Below are positions 52,132 to 60,956 of a stretch of 64,000 nucleotides of DNA, one piece after another; position 1 is the first letter of the stretch, and every line of letters begins with the position of its first letter. The notes below the pieces were generated by a model. It had not been told where the DNA came from and made no database searches. It worked only from the letters and a program-made list of their open reading frames with translations. The stretch lies in contig DIXM01000002.1 in NCBI GenBank assembly GCA_002436025.1, forward strand, positions 1-64,000, written 5' to 3'. The translations under genes were made by a program, and so were the position numbers. Origin of the DNA: a candidate division Hyd24-12 bacterium UBA6080. Lineage in GTDB: Bacteria > Fermentibacterota > Fermentibacteria > Fermentibacterales > JCC-6.

Positions 52132-54084
52132 ATGGAGACAGCCCTCAATGCAGTATCCCATCTGACCTTTGCCGCTCTGGCCGTGGGTTATCCGGGAACG
52201 GGCACCCTTCCCGGAACAGTGGCGGGCGCTGTGCTGCTTGCTGCAACGCTGCTTTTCGCTTGGCACCTCCATGTTCGCGACAGCACACCACGGCCGGGCG
52301 TGGTCTTGTGCGTCGTCGCCGCGGCCTCCCTTTCCGTAAGACTTCTCGGGGGCGCCTTCACCCCGGCCATTGCCGTCTATCCCCTTCTTTTCCTCTGGAT
52401 GCGCATGCCCACCATCGAAGGACCCTTGTACCACGCGGGGATACTGGTTTCGGTTACCGAGCTTCTGGGGCATCTCTCGCCGGGATGGGGAACCCCCTTT
52501 TCCCTGCTCAACCTGCTTCCAGGAGCGCTTGCCGCTTTTACTGCGCCTTTTCTGAGCATGTTCGGGGCCGATCTTCTGCTCGAGCGCCATGCGCGTCCGG
52601 GTGTTCAGCGCCAGAACGCCCGAAAGGAATCCCAACCCGGGTCAGGGTCATTTCCCGAGGATGTTGCCAGGAGCATGCTTCCCATTCTCCACAGGGCAAC
52701 CGGTGCCAACGGTGTTTTCCTGGTGGTACGGGACGGATCCGGTGCCCTCAGGCTCTCCGATTTCCTGGCTTCTTCCGGCTCGGTACCCGAGTCTTTCATA
52801 CCGGCCCCGTCCGACCCGTTCATTTCCGCTGCCCTGAGGTCCCCGGGGCTCGTGACAATGGACTCCACCGTTGACCACAGGCTGCCCTGGTACATGGAAG
52901 ACCCCGGCACCGCAAGCGTGGTGATGATACCGCTCGCCCGGAACGGTGTTGTCGGAGGGGTTTACGTCTGTGATTTTTTCAGCAGACCTGCTCCAGCCGA
53001 AGCCGGAGAGGTTCTGCTCGACGCCGCAGGAGTGCTTTCAGCGGCCTGGGGTGAGCATGTCGGCCCCGCCGGCGGAATGCTCACCGACATCTGCATGGAG
53101 CTCGGGACCGCGGGCGGACTCAAGGCGGCCGTTCATTCCATGGTGGTGAACCTTGCCAGGCATATTCATCTCGCCACGGTCACAGTTGCGGTACTCACCG
53201 AAGACTGCAGTGAGCTTCAGGTCTACGAAACCCTGGGCTCGATGAGTTCAGGCCGCAGGGGACGGCTTTTCCCCGCTGACAAGGGCGTGGCCGGCTGGGC
53301 AGTATCGAAGCGCCGTGTTGTCCATCGCAGGGCCGTGGGCAGGGGCGATTCCTCGATCAGACCCTTCATCCCCGATGACGACCCCCAGCAGCAGATCGGA
53401 TCCTGCTGCGCAGTCCCCCTTTACTCGGAGAGGGCTGTCTTCGGTGTGCTGGTTGTGGAAAGTCCGGCAGAGAACGGGGTGACCCCAGAACATTCGAAGC
53501 AGATCGAGGCCGTCGGTGCCGTCTTTGGAGTATTTTCCGCCAGGATGGCCGCCCTTGAACGTGTCGAATCGCTTTCGGACCGGGACAGGCTCACAGGGCT
53601 GCCATGCTACTCGGCATTCCAGGAAGAGCTTCTGGGCCTTGTCGACGACGTCAGGAAGGGGCTCTCCGTGGCGGTGCTCGCCGTGGACATCTGCGGGTTC
53701 CGGGAATTGAACGGCGAGTACGGACCCAGAACCTGCGACACCCTTCTTGGGGAGGCCGCGAAGAGGATCGCGGACACCCTTGGCGGAGCGTACGGGATGA
53801 CAAGGTTTTCACCGGGGAGATTTCTCGTCTCCATTCCCGGAGCCGACCGCGCCGCAGCGCAGGCCTATGCCGTGAGGATAATGGAAGCCTTCAGCGTTAC
53901 CCCCTTTTCGGCGGGGGAGAGGGAGCTTGCAATGTCGGTCGCCGTTGGCGGAGCGGTTTCACGGGTTGACCGCATGATCCCAAGGCTGCCGGGTTTCGCG
54001 GAAGAAGCGCTGGGCGCCGTGCTCAACAAGGGAACCGGACCGGCAGTGCTTTCCGTCGACCAGTTCGGAAAGACACAGTGCTGA
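52132..54084 (+). CDS. Membrane sensor protein with GAF domains and degenerate GGDEF
   Basis: A 650-residue protein. The ATG at 52132 lacks a good ribosome site, and upstream in-frame starts exist, so the start is uncertain. About five hydrophobic segments occupy residues 1-150 (LTFAALAVGYPGTG, AVLLAATLLFAWHLHV). Two GAF-like domains span roughly 180-300 and 320-470 (VPLYSERAVFGVLVVES). The C-terminal 160 residues have GGDEF-domain topology (DRLTGLPCYSAFQEELL, VAVLAVDICGFRELNGEYG), but the motif position reads FSPGRFLVS, so cyclase activity is very unlikely. It may bind c-di-GMP or signal through interaction. Confidence 0.85.
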   Translation: METALNAVSHLTFAALAVGYPGTGTLPGTVAGAVLLAATLLFAWHLHVRDSTPRPGVVLCVVAAASLSVRLLGGAFTPAIAVYPLLFLWMRMPTIEGPLYHAGILVSVTELLGHLSPGWGTPFSLLNLLPGALAAFTAPFLSMFGADLLLERHARPGVQRQNARKESQPGSGSFPEDVARSMLPILHRATGANGVFLVVRDGSGALRLSDFLASSGSVPESFIPAPSDPFISAALRSPGLVTMDSTVDHRLPWYMEDPGTASVVMIPLARNGVVGGVYVCDFFSRPAPAEAGEVLLDAAGVLSAAWGEHVGPAGGMLTDICMELGTAGGLKAAVHSMVVNLARHIHLATVTVAVLTEDCSELQVYETLGSMSSGRRGRLFPADKGVAGWAVSKRRVVHRRAVGRGDSSIRPFIPDDDPQQQIGSCCAVPLYSERAVFGVLVVESPAENGVTPEHSKQIEAVGAVFGVFSARMAALERVESLSDRDRLTGLPCYSAFQEELLGLVDDVRKGLSVAVLAVDICGFRELNGEYGPRTCDTLLGEAAKRIADTLGGAYGMTRFSPGRFLVSIPGADRAAAQAYAVRIMEAFSVTPFSAGERELAMSVAVGGAVSRVDRMIPRLPGFAEEALGAVLNKGTGPAVLSVDQFGKTQC

Positions 54085-54479
54085 CAGCCAGGCGTGTGTT
54101 CCTCGCGACCGTGGCACTTCTGATTGTCTGGCTGAGCCATCGGCAGTCCCTTGAACCCCCCTTCATGCTCTTTGAGCACCAGGACAAGGTTTTTCACTTC
54201 CTCGAGTTCGCCGGGCTGGGGTTCGCCCTGCACCTCAACCGGGACATCTGGAGGAGAAATCCCTTTTTGTGGTCGAGCATATCCGGGCTTTGCTGGGCGG
54301 CCCTGGATGAAGTGCATCAGCATTATGTTCCCGGAAGGTTTTGCGACATATTGGACTTTTCGGCCGATGCCGCAGGGCTGTTGACCTCTCTTGCCCTTTT
54401 TCGTTATCTATCCACTATTGGGAAGGTTCGACCCGACGCTGATCCGTCCGCAAAACGGAAAGAGGATAACCAAGCTTGA
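54078..54479 (+). CDS. VanZ-like membrane protein
   Basis: A 133-residue protein starting with GTG, overlapping the sensor gene by seven bases. Motifs HQDKVFHFLEFAGLGF and LDEVHQHYVPGRFCDILDF match the VanZ-like family, with four predicted membrane segments. VanZ gives teicoplanin resistance in enterococci; most relatives have no known function. Confidence 0.88.
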   Translation: MLTARRVFLATVALLIVWLSHRQSLEPPFMLFEHQDKVFHFLEFAGLGFALHLNRDIWRRNPFLWSSISGLCWAALDEVHQHYVPGRFCDILDFSADAAGLLTSLALFRYLSTIGKVRPDADPSAKRKEDNQA

Positions 54480-54504
54480 CAGTTGATTCCATCCGCTTTA
54501 GGGT
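54476..54504 (+). promoter_or_regulatory. Sigma70-type promoter of lipoprotein/LysM genes
   Basis: TTGACA (perfect) and TAGGGT (three of six) with a 17-base spacer. The 110-base leader holds a small stem AAGGG/CCCTT at 54541-54557 before AAGGAGG. Confidence 0.5.
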
Positions 54505-54617
54505 ACAGTTCCCAAGAGAGTTTTCAGTGTTTCTTTGACCAAGGGGATGAATCCCTTCGGGGGTTCGAGGGGAAGTAAGTGCACACAATCAAACGCAACC
54601 GGAAGGAGGTATCGGGG

Positions 54618-54884
54618 ATGGTCAGGACTCGCAGCATTTGCCTTGTGATCCTTGCCGTATCCCTGTTGCTCACCGCCTGCGGCCCGAGCCAGGAGCAGAT
54701 CCGCGCCCGGGACAACGCCCGTTCAGCAGCACTTGCCGCTGAAGCCAGGGTCGTTAGCCTGCAGAACGAGTACGAGCAGCTGAACCAGCAGATTCCTCAA
54801 CTTGAGCAGCAAATTCCGCAGCTCGAGCAGGAAAAGGCAGAACTCCAGGCCGAGTACCAAGGTCTCGGCGGGACTGGCCGCTAG
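54618..54884 (+). CDS. Small coiled-coil lipoprotein
   Basis: An 88-residue protein from the ATG at 54618, with AAGGAGG eight bases upstream. Signal and lipobox LLLTAC place the lipidated cysteine near residue 18. The rest is one alpha-helical coiled coil with heptad-like repeats (EQLNQQIPQLEQQIPQLEQ), reminiscent of Braun-type lipoproteins but with no terminal lysine for wall attachment. Thirteen bases before the LysM gene; together they may link outer membrane and peptidoglycan. Confidence 0.82.
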   Translation: MVRTRSICLVILAVSLLLTACGPSQEQIRARDNARSAALAAEARVVSLQNEYEQLNQQIPQLEQQIPQLEQEKAELQAEYQGLGGTGR

Positions 54885-54897
54885 GAAGGGATGAGAA

Positions 54898-55563
54898 ATG
54901 CGTAATCTTTTCGTATTAGCTCTGATCCTCGTTGCGGCCGTGGGCTTTGCCCGCACCTGGTCCGCAGATGAACTCTCCGTTCTCACCCAGAACGAAGTCG
55001 AAGCCTGGGGCAACAAGAACATCGCCCAGCAGATCGCATACTGGGAGTGGCGCAAGGCCGAGGCCGACGCCCAGGTAGCCGAGTGGGAAGCCAGGGTCCT
55101 TCCGCTTCGCGCCCAGAGGGACCAGCTTCAGTCCGTTGTGAACCAGCTCAACCAGGACATTTCCTGGCTCCGCGGTGAGATCACCCGCCTTCGCGGCTCC
55201 GGTGTTACCCACCTCATCGTCGAGGGCGAAAGCCTTTGGCAGATCGCCAGCTACCACTACTACTTCAACAACGGCAGCGAGTGGCCCAAGATCTACGACC
55301 GCAACCGTGACACGATCAGCGACCCCAACCTGATCTATGCCGGCCGCACACTCATCGTTCCGGTGCCCTACGCCAGCAGCTACACCGTCATCGAGGGCGA
55401 CTTCCTGGGCAAGATCTCCGGCTACGGGATTGTCTACGGCGACCGCGGCATGTGGCCCCAGCTTTACGAAGCCAACCGCGACAAGATCAGTGACCCCAAC
55501 CTGATCTTCCCGGGCCAGGTTCTCACTATCCCCCGCGGCACAACCCGCGGTACGACCCGCTAA
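54898..55563 (+). CDS. Exported coiled-coil protein with two LysM-like domains
   Basis: A 221-residue protein with signal peptide MRNLFVLALILVAAVGFA, a coiled coil at about 30-100 (AEWEARVLPLRAQRDQLQS), then two LysM domains at about 105-160 (LIVEGESLWQIASYHYYF, LIYAGRTLIVP) and 163-215 (YTVIEGDFLGKISGYG, LIFPGQVLTIP). Each contains a W-P-K/Q-[IL]-Y insert and NRDxISDPNLI, so they are near-duplicates. LysM binds peptidoglycan. The tail is a short repeat RGTTRGTTR. Shares its promoter with the lipoprotein gene. Confidence 0.9.
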   Translation: MRNLFVLALILVAAVGFARTWSADELSVLTQNEVEAWGNKNIAQQIAYWEWRKAEADAQVAEWEARVLPLRAQRDQLQSVVNQLNQDISWLRGEITRLRGSGVTHLIVEGESLWQIASYHYYFNNGSEWPKIYDRNRDTISDPNLIYAGRTLIVPVPYASSYTVIEGDFLGKISGYGIVYGDRGMWPQLYEANRDKISDPNLIFPGQVLTIPRGTTRGTTR

Positions 55564-55585
55564 CCAGCGATAGTGAACCGTGTTT

Positions 55586-55618
55586 CAGGCTCCCTGTCCC
55601 ATTCGGACGGGGAGCCTG
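55586..55618 (+). terminator. Terminator after the LysM gene
   Basis: A 14-bp stem CAGGCTCCCTGTCC / GGACGGGGAGCCTG with a single T-G pair and 5-base loop; only TTC follows, so the T tract is weak. Confidence 0.65.
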
Positions 55619-55634
55619 TTCAGTTGAAGAACCC

Positions 55635-56579
55635 ATGAAGTCAGCGGCGGGAAGGCGCATCCCACTACCTCCCGAAGACGCCAGGCACATTCTTGGTCCC
55701 GGTGACGTTCACCTTCGGGAGATTTGCCGTGAACTGGGTGTCAGCGCCGTATACCGCGACTCCACTCTGCTTCTCAGCGGAAGCCCCAGAGCCCTCGACA
55801 GGGCTCAGGCTGCCGTCGAAAGGCTCATTACTGAGCTGAGGTCGTGCGGTTCCGTGAGTTCCGCCGCCGTGACCAAAGCGATGGAGTTTCCCGGGATGAA
55901 GGAATCGGGTGTCGTGCTGGATGTTCCAGGGAGGTCCGGCAGGATAGTTCCCCGCTCCCCGGGGCAGGAGCATTACCTGAGGGCCATGCTGAGCCACGAG
56001 CTGGTCTTCGGCATCGGTCCGGCCGGAACCGGGAAGACGTTCCTTGCTGTGGCCGCAGCGGTAAGTGCCCTGCGGGACGGCAGGGTGGAACGGATCATAC
56101 TCACACGCCCCGCCGTCGAGGCGGGGGAAAACCTGGGCTTCCTTCCCGGCGACCTGCAGCAGAAGATAGACCCCTACCTCAGACCCATCTACGACTCCCT
56201 CGACGACACCCTTACTCCCGCCGGCACCGCGAGGAACATGGAGGCCGGCATTATCGAGGTGGCGCCCCTGGCGTACATGAGGGGACGCACGCTCAACAAC
56301 TCTTTCGTTATTCTTGATGAAGCCCAGAACACCACGCTCACACAGCTCAAGATGTTCCTCACCAGAATGGGCTACGGCTCAAGGCTCGTGGTGACGGGCG
56401 ATGTTACACAGATAGACCTCAAGCCATCATCCGCCTCGGGTCTCGTCCGGATTCAGAAGATTCTAAGGCAGATCCCCGGCGTGGCTTTCATCTATCTCGA
56501 GAAGGAAGACGTGGTAAGGCATCCGCTGGTTCAAAGGATAATCGAGGCCTTCGGGAGCTCGGAGGAAAATGACGGGTAA
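55635..56579 (+). CDS. phoH: PhoH-family ATPase
   Basis: A 314-residue protein. A small KH-like domain (residues 15-75) precedes the PhoH ATPase: Walker A GPAGTGKTFLA, RPAVEAGENLGFLPGDL, FVILDEAQNTTLTQLKMFL and TGDVTQIDL. PhoH proteins are linked to RNA metabolism, and the gene is commonly next to ybeY, as here. First gene of a run that overlaps the 7TM-HD gene by 11 bases. Confidence 0.94.
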   Translation: MKSAAGRRIPLPPEDARHILGPGDVHLREICRELGVSAVYRDSTLLLSGSPRALDRAQAAVERLITELRSCGSVSSAAVTKAMEFPGMKESGVVLDVPGRSGRIVPRSPGQEHYLRAMLSHELVFGIGPAGTGKTFLAVAAAVSALRDGRVERIILTRPAVEAGENLGFLPGDLQQKIDPYLRPIYDSLDDTLTPAGTARNMEAGIIEVAPLAYMRGRTLNNSFVILDEAQNTTLTQLKMFLTRMGYGSRLVVTGDVTQIDLKPSSASGLVRIQKILRQIPGVAFIYLEKEDVVRHPLVQRIIEAFGSSEENDG

Positions 56580-58581
56580 CTGGGGCAGGCAGGGCATGAC
56601 CGTGGTTGTGGCCGGAGGCTTCCTTGTGATCTGGTTCGCCCTTTTCGGCGGGAAGGCCGTGTTGTCCGACGTCAACCCTGTTCTCGGGCAACCGGTTCCC
56701 GAGGGGATAGTCACGCCGGTGGGGTTCGAGCTCGACTACAGCCGCGCAACGCTCGATTCACTGAGGACTCTCGCCCGCGACGCAGCGCCGGTTTTCGTGA
56801 TCCAGGCCCCGGGGATCCGCCGCGCCTCCCTCGAGAACCTTCAGTACGCGATTGCTGTGTCCGGGGGCGATTCCATCTTCGGCGCGGGGATATCCCGGAA
56901 CGACTACTACGGAAACGGCCTCATAGACGAGGTCCAGCTTCGAACCATCAGCACCGGCGACTCGGTCGTGCTGGTCCTCGACGATGAAAACCGGGTTCCC
57001 GGCACCTGGGAAAGCTTCACCGATGTCACCGAAGCCAGGGAGTTCCTGAGACGCGACCTTCTGGCCGTTTTTTCCGAAGCCGTCGCAGAGAGCATTTCGG
57101 TGCTCCTTCTGCCTGACCTGGTGCCTGCGGTCTCCTTCCGTGACAGCGCGATGACGGCTGCGGAAAAGCGGGTACCGGTGGTCGAGCACTATTTTACCCC
57201 CGGCGACACCCTCCTCTCCCCCGGCGACATACCCGATGACGAGTTCTTCCGGGTGTTCGACGCCATGAACAGTTCCCTTTCCTATCCCGGTCCCCTGCGC
57301 ACCGGTGCAAGGTTCATCCCCGCGGCGCTCCTTGTGCTGCTGGCCGTGATGTACGGCGCCAGGGCCATGGGCAGGGTTCTCACCTCGCCCACCCGGGTGC
57401 TTCTGCTCGGAAGCATCTGGATGGCTTCTCTGGCGGCAACCGGTATACTGTGGCAGATGGCCGGTTCGGCCCGCCTTCAGGTGATATCCTTCAGCGTGTT
57501 CGGCGCGTGCATGACAGCCGTGTTCTTCGATTCATCGGGGGTTTATCACGCCTGGTTCCTTGCCATGGTATTCAGCGCTGTGACGGCGCTGGGAAGCGGA
57601 AGCCCCTTCACCGCCTTCCTGGTGTCTGCCGTTCCAGCTGCGTTCGCCTCGGGTGTTTTCAGGCAGCTCACCGAGCGTGACCTTTCCCTCTCCCTTCTTA
57701 TCTCCGTGGCGGGCAGCCTGCTTGTCTACTGGGCGCTGCACACGGCGTGGATCGGTCCGGGTTACCCGTTCGACGCGCCTGTCATCGTCACCCTTTTCGT
57801 GGTTCCCTTCGGATCCCTGGCCATCGCCAGGATCCTTGTTCACCCCGTTGAGATGACCTTCAGGGTCACAACAAGGCTGACGCACGCCAGGCTTCTCAGC
57901 GACGGCCATCCGCTCAGGGTAAGGATGCGCGAGGAAGCAATGGGAACCTACACCCACTCCCTTCAGGTTGCCGAGCTCGCGGCCGCGGCCGCCACAAAGC
58001 TGGGCGCGAACCCCGAAGTCGCCAGGATGGGCGGCTTCTATCACGACATCGGAAAACTGAAGCAACCCGGGATGTTCATCGAGAACATGATGAATCAGTC
58101 ATATTACAACCCGCACGACTACATGGACCCGCGGGAAAGCGCTGCCCTTGTCATCGACCACGTGCAGCAGGGGGTCAAGCTTGCCAGGAAGCACCATCTG
58201 CCGTCGGAGGTTATCGACATCATCCGTGAGCACCATGGCACCGGGCTTACCATGAGCTTTCTGGCCAAGGCCCGGAAAGAGGCGGCGCCGGACGAGGCCG
58301 TTGACGAGGACGACTTCCGGTATCCCGGGCCAAAACCGAGAAGCATCGAGGCCGCCCTGGTGATGACGGCCGACTCAGCCTCGAGCGCCGCAAGGATGCT
58401 GAAGAGCAAGAGCGAGATAGCGGAAACGGTGAAGCGTACGATAAAGGAGAAGGACGCCGAGGGTCAGTACGACCTGTGCGGCTTGACAAGGTCCATGCAG
58501 GAGGATGTCTGGCACGTGTTTCTGGACATTCTGCTCAGAGCGGACTATGAAAGGGTGAAAAACTACCCCCATGGAGTTTGA
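56569..58581 (+). CDS. 7TM-HD (PgpH/YqfF-type) phosphodiesterase
   Basis: A 670-residue membrane protein: one N-terminal helix, an extracytoplasmic 7TMR-HDED-like region (about 35-235), seven helices (about 245-430) and a cytoplasmic HD domain (about 455-665). The metal motifs are THSLQVAELAAAAA, YHDIGKLKQP and REHHGTG. Relatives hydrolyse c-di-AMP. Its position between phoH and ybeY is conserved in many phyla. Confidence 0.93.
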   Translation: MTGNWGRQGMTVVVAGGFLVIWFALFGGKAVLSDVNPVLGQPVPEGIVTPVGFELDYSRATLDSLRTLARDAAPVFVIQAPGIRRASLENLQYAIAVSGGDSIFGAGISRNDYYGNGLIDEVQLRTISTGDSVVLVLDDENRVPGTWESFTDVTEAREFLRRDLLAVFSEAVAESISVLLLPDLVPAVSFRDSAMTAAEKRVPVVEHYFTPGDTLLSPGDIPDDEFFRVFDAMNSSLSYPGPLRTGARFIPAALLVLLAVMYGARAMGRVLTSPTRVLLLGSIWMASLAATGILWQMAGSARLQVISFSVFGACMTAVFFDSSGVYHAWFLAMVFSAVTALGSGSPFTAFLVSAVPAAFASGVFRQLTERDLSLSLLISVAGSLLVYWALHTAWIGPGYPFDAPVIVTLFVVPFGSLAIARILVHPVEMTFRVTTRLTHARLLSDGHPLRVRMREEAMGTYTHSLQVAELAAAAATKLGANPEVARMGGFYHDIGKLKQPGMFIENMMNQSYYNPHDYMDPRESAALVIDHVQQGVKLARKHHLPSEVIDIIREHHGTGLTMSFLAKARKEAAPDEAVDEDDFRYPGPKPRSIEAALVMTADSASSAARMLKSKSEIAETVKRTIKEKDAEGQYDLCGLTRSMQEDVWHVFLDILLRADYERVKNYPHGV

Positions 58582-58969
58582 CCGGCTTTCGTCCCTTATC
58601 ATCGAAGTTGTTCTGGAGAAGCCCGATCCGGTTCTCCAGGGCCTGCATGCAAGGCTTGCCCCGATCATGGAGGGCGACGGCAGGATCGAAGTGGTGGTGT
58701 GCGATCCCGGCATGATGCGAATGCTCAACCGGCGGTTCAGAATGCTGGACAGGTCCACGGACGTTCTCACATTCGATCTGTCTGATCCCGACGGCCCCCC
58801 TGAAGGCACGATCTTCGTGGATGGAAGGATGGCACCACCCCTGTCCGAAGTCCTTGAGCGAATCATCCACGGTTGGCTTCATCTTCGTGGTTTCAGCCAT
58901 CACACCCCCGAGAAGGCGGAACTCATGGAGAGACTGACCGCCGAGTTTCTGGCCGGGGTGTCGAAATGA
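58571..58969 (+). CDS. ybeY: Endoribonuclease YbeY (16S rRNA maturation)
   Basis: A 132-residue protein with the zinc motif HGWLHLRGFSHH (H-x3-H-x5-H) and VLTFDLSDPDGPPEGTIFV. It takes part in 16S rRNA 3' end processing and ribosome quality control. Overlaps both neighbours. Confidence 0.93.
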   Translation: MEFDRLSSLIIEVVLEKPDPVLQGLHARLAPIMEGDGRIEVVVCDPGMMRMLNRRFRMLDRSTDVLTFDLSDPDGPPEGTIFVDGRMAPPLSEVLERIIHGWLHLRGFSHHTPEKAELMERLTAEFLAGVSK

Positions 58970-60207
58970 GCCCCACTTTCGATCTCAGCTTTCAATTCAA
59001 CCCTACTCCCGTTGCGTTCGTGGTCCTGCTGGCCGGTCTTCTTGTCACTGCGGCGGCGTCGTCCGCCAGGGCAGCCCTGCCGGGCCTGGTGGAGCAGGAG
59101 GGCCGTGATCCCGCCCAGAGGCGCCGTGAAGCCGGTTCAAGGCTTCGCATCCTCTGGCTTTCCCGGGTCGCGGGACATACCCTTGCGGGTTCGGGCTGTG
59201 CCCTGCTGGCAGTTTCTCCGGGCGGTGATTTCGCCCCCCTGAGCTGGTTCGTTCTCCTTACGGTCTCGATAGTTCTGTCCGAGGTCATTCCGGCCTGGCT
59301 GGCCCACCACAACCCTGACAGGGCGGCGCGTGTCCTGAGGCTGCCCATGCTGTTTCTGCGGGTGGTCTTTACCCTTCCAGCGGGGCTTTTTCTGGGCAGG
59401 AACCGTTACGAGGAAGCGGTGCCCGAAGAGTGGGCGTTTACGCCGCCCGACATCATGTGGCTTGAACAGAGACGCGAGAAGGGTGATGCCAGCGACCTCG
59501 AGAAGGAACAGGAGATGGTTGATTCGGTTCTCTCCTTCTCTGACAGGATCGTGCGCGAGGTTATGGTCCCCCGCATTGACATGGTATCACTGCCGCTGTC
59601 CGACGACCTCGCCGATGTGGTGGCAAAGGTCAGGAAGGCAGGCCACTCGCGCATTCCGGTCTACCGTGAGAAGATAGACGACATCGAAGGGGTGCTCTAT
59701 ACCAAAGACCTGCTGGATGTACTCGCGGGCGGCGGGAACGGTTTTCACATGAAGGAGCTCCTTCGGGAAGCCTATTTCGTTCCCGAGTATAAAAGCATTG
59801 ATGATCTGTTCCGCGAGTTCCAGGCGCACCGCATCCACATGGCCATCGTGGTGGACGAGTACGGCGGCACGGCGGGGATAGTCACCATGGAGGACCTGGT
59901 GGAGGAGGTGTTCGGCGAGATCCGTGACGAGTACGACACCGAATCGCCCCTTTCCTTTTCCCTGGGCAGGGGGGCGTTCAGAGTGGACGGAAGGCTTCCA
60001 GTCGACGACCTGAACGACCTGCTGGACAGCTCCTTCGAGGAAGACGACGACTACGAGACCGTGGCCGGCCTTGTCTACCGAAGGCTCGGGCACATCCCCC
60101 GTCCCGGTGAGACGGTCACTGTGGAGGGGCATGTGTTCACTGTCGAAAAGGTCAGGGCCCAGCGGATTCTCCTTTTAAAGGTCGCTCCGTCGGAAAGGGC
60201 CGATTGA
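58966..60207 (+). CDS. CorC/HlyC-type membrane protein with CBS domains (CNNM-like)
   Basis: A 413-residue protein from the ATG at 58966, overlapping the ybeY stop as ATGA. The N-terminal membrane domain (about 1-145) has three to four helices. Two CBS domains follow (VREVMVPRIDMVSLPLSD, AGHSRIPVYREKIDDIEGV, DLFREFQAHRIHMAIVVDE), then a CorC_HlyC transporter-associated domain (FRVDGRLPVDDLNDLL). Related proteins act in magnesium or cobalt efflux. Coupled by TTGA to recO. Confidence 0.93.
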   Translation: MSPTFDLSFQFNPTPVAFVVLLAGLLVTAAASSARAALPGLVEQEGRDPAQRRREAGSRLRILWLSRVAGHTLAGSGCALLAVSPGGDFAPLSWFVLLTVSIVLSEVIPAWLAHHNPDRAARVLRLPMLFLRVVFTLPAGLFLGRNRYEEAVPEEWAFTPPDIMWLEQRREKGDASDLEKEQEMVDSVLSFSDRIVREVMVPRIDMVSLPLSDDLADVVAKVRKAGHSRIPVYREKIDDIEGVLYTKDLLDVLAGGGNGFHMKELLREAYFVPEYKSIDDLFREFQAHRIHMAIVVDEYGGTAGIVTMEDLVEEVFGEIRDEYDTESPLSFSLGRGAFRVDGRLPVDDLNDLLDSSFEEDDDYETVAGLVYRRLGHIPRPGETVTVEGHVFTVEKVRAQRILLLKVAPSERAD

Positions 60208-60956
60208 GGCTTACCACCCCGGCATTCGTGCTGAGAAGGGTACGCTGGAGCGAATCATCGCTTATACTTACCCTGTACTCCCTCGATCTGGGAAGGGCCA
60301 GCGGCATGGCCAGGGGTTGCCTTCGTCCGAAGGGCAGCTTCCTGGGAAAGGTTGAGCTCTTCAGCGAAGGGGAGTTCTGCCTCTCCCGCAGGGAGGGGCG
60401 TGAACTGGATACGGTCATCGAGGCATCCATACTGGCGCATCGTGAGGGCCTTCGTGAGGACCCCCGGGCTTTCGCGGCTGCTGCGGTGTTTTCCGAGTGG
60501 TTGTTGTCGGTGGTGAGTTACGGCAACGAGCCCTCCGAGCCGGTCTACCACTTGCTGGACAACGTGTTCAGTTTGCTGGAGGACGGGGCGGCACCAATGC
60601 CGGTTCTCTGCGGCGGTATCCAGAGGCTTCTGGCGCTCTCCGGCCACGGAATGCAGGTCGAGGCCTGTGCCCTGTGTGGGAAGCCCGACCCTTCCCCTCC
60701 CCGCTGGAACCCGTCCGCGGGAGGGGTTGTTTGTCCGGGGTGCGCGCCGGGAGGCGAACCGGTATCACCGGGGCTTCTGGGCTTTCTGGCGAAGTCCGCC
60801 GGAACGCCCCTTGAGAAAGTAGTGAAGGTCAGGTTGTGGCCGGGCGGGTACCGGCAGTGCCTTGACCTTCTCAGGGAATACACCGAAACCCACCTTGAGA
60901 AGAGGCTTCCCCTGAAGGCCCTTCGAATCATGGAGGACATGCTCGATGCAACCTGA
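60204..60956 (+). CDS. recO: DNA repair protein RecO
   Basis: A 250-residue protein starting with TTG that overlaps the previous stop. The N-terminal OB fold begins TTPAFVLRRVRWSESSLIL. The zinc finger is CALCGKP with CPGCAPG. RecO loads RecA with RecF and RecR at gapped DNA. Overlaps glyS by 11 bases. Confidence 0.93.
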   Translation: MRLTTPAFVLRRVRWSESSLILTLYSLDLGRASGMARGCLRPKGSFLGKVELFSEGEFCLSRREGRELDTVIEASILAHREGLREDPRAFAAAAVFSEWLLSVVSYGNEPSEPVYHLLDNVFSLLEDGAAPMPVLCGGIQRLLALSGHGMQVEACALCGKPDPSPPRWNPSAGGVVCPGCAPGGEPVSPGLLGFLAKSAGTPLEKVVKVRLWPGGYRQCLDLLREYTETHLEKRLPLKALRIMEDMLDAT

